Shown here: in pieces, positions 13,749 through 14,486 of the stretch
Numbering within the stretch: position 1 is the stretch's first letter
How the letters are laid out: each line of letters opens with the position of its first letter
From: Bacilli bacterium
GTDB taxonomy: Bacteria; Bacillota_I; Bacilli_A; ML615J-28; CAG-698
Direction of reading: 5' to 3'
Assembly (NCBI GenBank): GCA_016296945.1
Contig: JAEDHQ010000045.1
Location: 1 to 14,486, forward strand
DNA length: 14,486 nucleotides
The notes under the pieces: generated by a model
The model's input: the letters and a program-made list of their open reading frames with translations, nothing else
The model's database searches: none
Told to the model about the DNA's origin: nothing
Translations under genes and position numbers: made by a program

Positions 13749-14261
13749 ATGAATAGAGTGGTTTTAGTAGGAAGAATTACTAGAGATCCAGAATTAAGAA
13801 CTTCACCTAATGGTGTTTCCTTTGTCGCATTTACAATTGCGGTAAATAGAATAGGAAACAACAACAATGGCGAACGTGAAGCAGACTTTATTAATTGCGT
13901 TGCATTTAATAGACAAGCTGACAATCTTGCCCGTTTTATTAAAAAAGGACAAATGATTGGTGTTGAAGGAAAACTTCAAACCAGAAGATATCAAGCAACT
14001 GATGGCTCAAATCGTGTGGCTACAGAAGTAATTTGTGATATGGTTCATTTCTTAGAAACAAGAAATGGTGGCAACGTTCAAGGTGGATATAATGATTATT
14101 CATCATATGAACCAAGACAACAAAGTAGTTACCAACCACAAACTCCAAATCAACAATATTCTCAACCAACACGCCAACAAGCTCCAGTTGAACCATCTGA
14201 TAATCCATTTGATGATATTAAAAATCAATTCGATATTACAGATGATGACTTACCATTTTAG
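13749..14261 (+). CDS. ssb: Single-stranded DNA-binding protein SSB
   Basis: A 170-residue SSB that coats single-stranded DNA as a tetramer in replication, repair and recombination and recruits partner proteins through its tail. The OB-fold spans about residues 1-107 and starts with the typical MNRVVLVGRITRDPELR, continuing with VSFVAFTIAVNR, DFINCVAFNRQADNLARFIKKGQ and VEGKLQTRRYQ. A Gly/Gln/Pro/Ser-rich flexible linker (about 110-155) leads to the acidic tip DITDDDLPF, the partner-binding motif. AGGAGGG precedes the ATG. It is 14 bases downstream of both rpsF and upstream of rpsR, and the operon promoter is at 13346. Confidence 0.98.
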   Translation: MNRVVLVGRITRDPELRTSPNGVSFVAFTIAVNRIGNNNNGEREADFINCVAFNRQADNLARFIKKGQMIGVEGKLQTRRYQATDGSNRVATEVICDMVHFLETRNGGNVQGGYNDYSSYEPRQQSSYQPQTPNQQYSQPTRQQAPVEPSDNPFDDIKNQFDITDDDLPF

Positions 14262-14275
14262 GAGGATAAATATAC

Positions 14276-14486
14276 ATGGCAACTTTTAGAAAACGTAAAA
14301 AGACTTGCTACTTTACAGACAACAAAGTTGAAAAGATAGATTGGAAAGATGCTGATTTATTAAAGAGATTTATCTCTGACCGCGGTAAAATTTTACCACG
14401 TCGTGTTACAGGTACTAAAGCGATTTATCAAAGAGAACTTGCAGTAGCAATTAAACGTGCACGTCATATGGCCTTATTACCATTCG
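14276..14486 (+). CDS. rpsR: 30S ribosomal protein bS18 (3' end cut by the window)
   Basis: The first 70 codons of bS18, partner of bS6 in the 30S platform. The sequence has the conserved basic start RKRKKTCYFTDNKVEKIDWK, then DLLKRFISDRGKILPRRVTG, and the RNA-binding helix ending RARHMALLPF. Bacterial bS18 is about 75-80 residues and usually ends LLPY plus a few residues, so only a handful of codons are missing. The ATG is 14 bases after the ssb stop with AGGAGG in between. It completes the rpsF-ssb-rpsR operon. Confidence 0.97.
   Translation, partial: MATFRKRKKTCYFTDNKVEKIDWKDADLLKRFISDRGKILPRRVTGTKAIYQRELAVAIKRARHMALLPF

Overview
The window is AT-rich DNA from a low-GC member of the Bacillota/Mycoplasmatota. 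TGA is a real stop (trmB, the DUF84 gene and the first YwaF-like gene all end in TGA inside short overlaps) and Trp is coded by TGG, so the genetic code is standard. This argues against Mycoplasma/Spiroplasma and fits an Acholeplasma/Izemoplasma-like or Erysipelotrichia-like lineage; the exact taxon cannot be fixed from the sequence alone. Shine-Dalgarno sites are clear and several promoters are near-consensus sigma-A type with 17-bp spacers.

Layout. (1) 1-296, minus strand: 5' part of uppP. (2) 383-760: a small membrane-anchored PTS EIIB-like protein that lacks the phospho-acceptor Cys, followed by a terminator. (3) 803-3991: a tightly packed housekeeping cluster, pepV, trmB, a DUF84 NTPase and a DJ-1/PfpI protein (the first three junctions overlap), then tRNA-Arg(CCT) and a terminator. 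(4) 4041-5386: a 51-bp tandem repeat in front of an AAA_14/DUF4143-type ATPase whose reading frame is broken by one base at a T7 tract. (5) 5444-9794: a TetR-type regulator with a consensus promoter and a palindromic operator candidate, then a separately promoted cassette of an Ldh_2-family (malate/lactate-type) dehydrogenase, malic enzyme and a LarA-type nickel-pincer 2-hydroxyacid racemase. (6) 9845-11663: a patatin-like phospholipase and a DUF2804 protein, closed by a strong terminator. (7) 11781-13327: two overlapping YwaF/TMEM164-like seven-helix membrane proteins that look like paralogs. (8) 13346 to the end: the conserved rpsF-ssb-rpsR operon with a structured leader; rpsR is cut by the window edge.

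How the genes work together. The most interesting block is the TetR/Ldh_2/malic enzyme/LarA set. The LarA homolog keeps all the residues known to hold and use the nickel-pincer cofactor, and it sits beside two enzymes that act on malate or similar 2-hydroxyacids. The simplest inference is a cassette that interconverts D- and L-malate (or another 2-hydroxyacid) and feeds it to pyruvate or oxaloacetate, with the TetR protein as likely regulator. The substrate is inferred, and the cofactor genes larB/larC/larE are not in the window. No mobile element, CRISPR array or phage gene was found.
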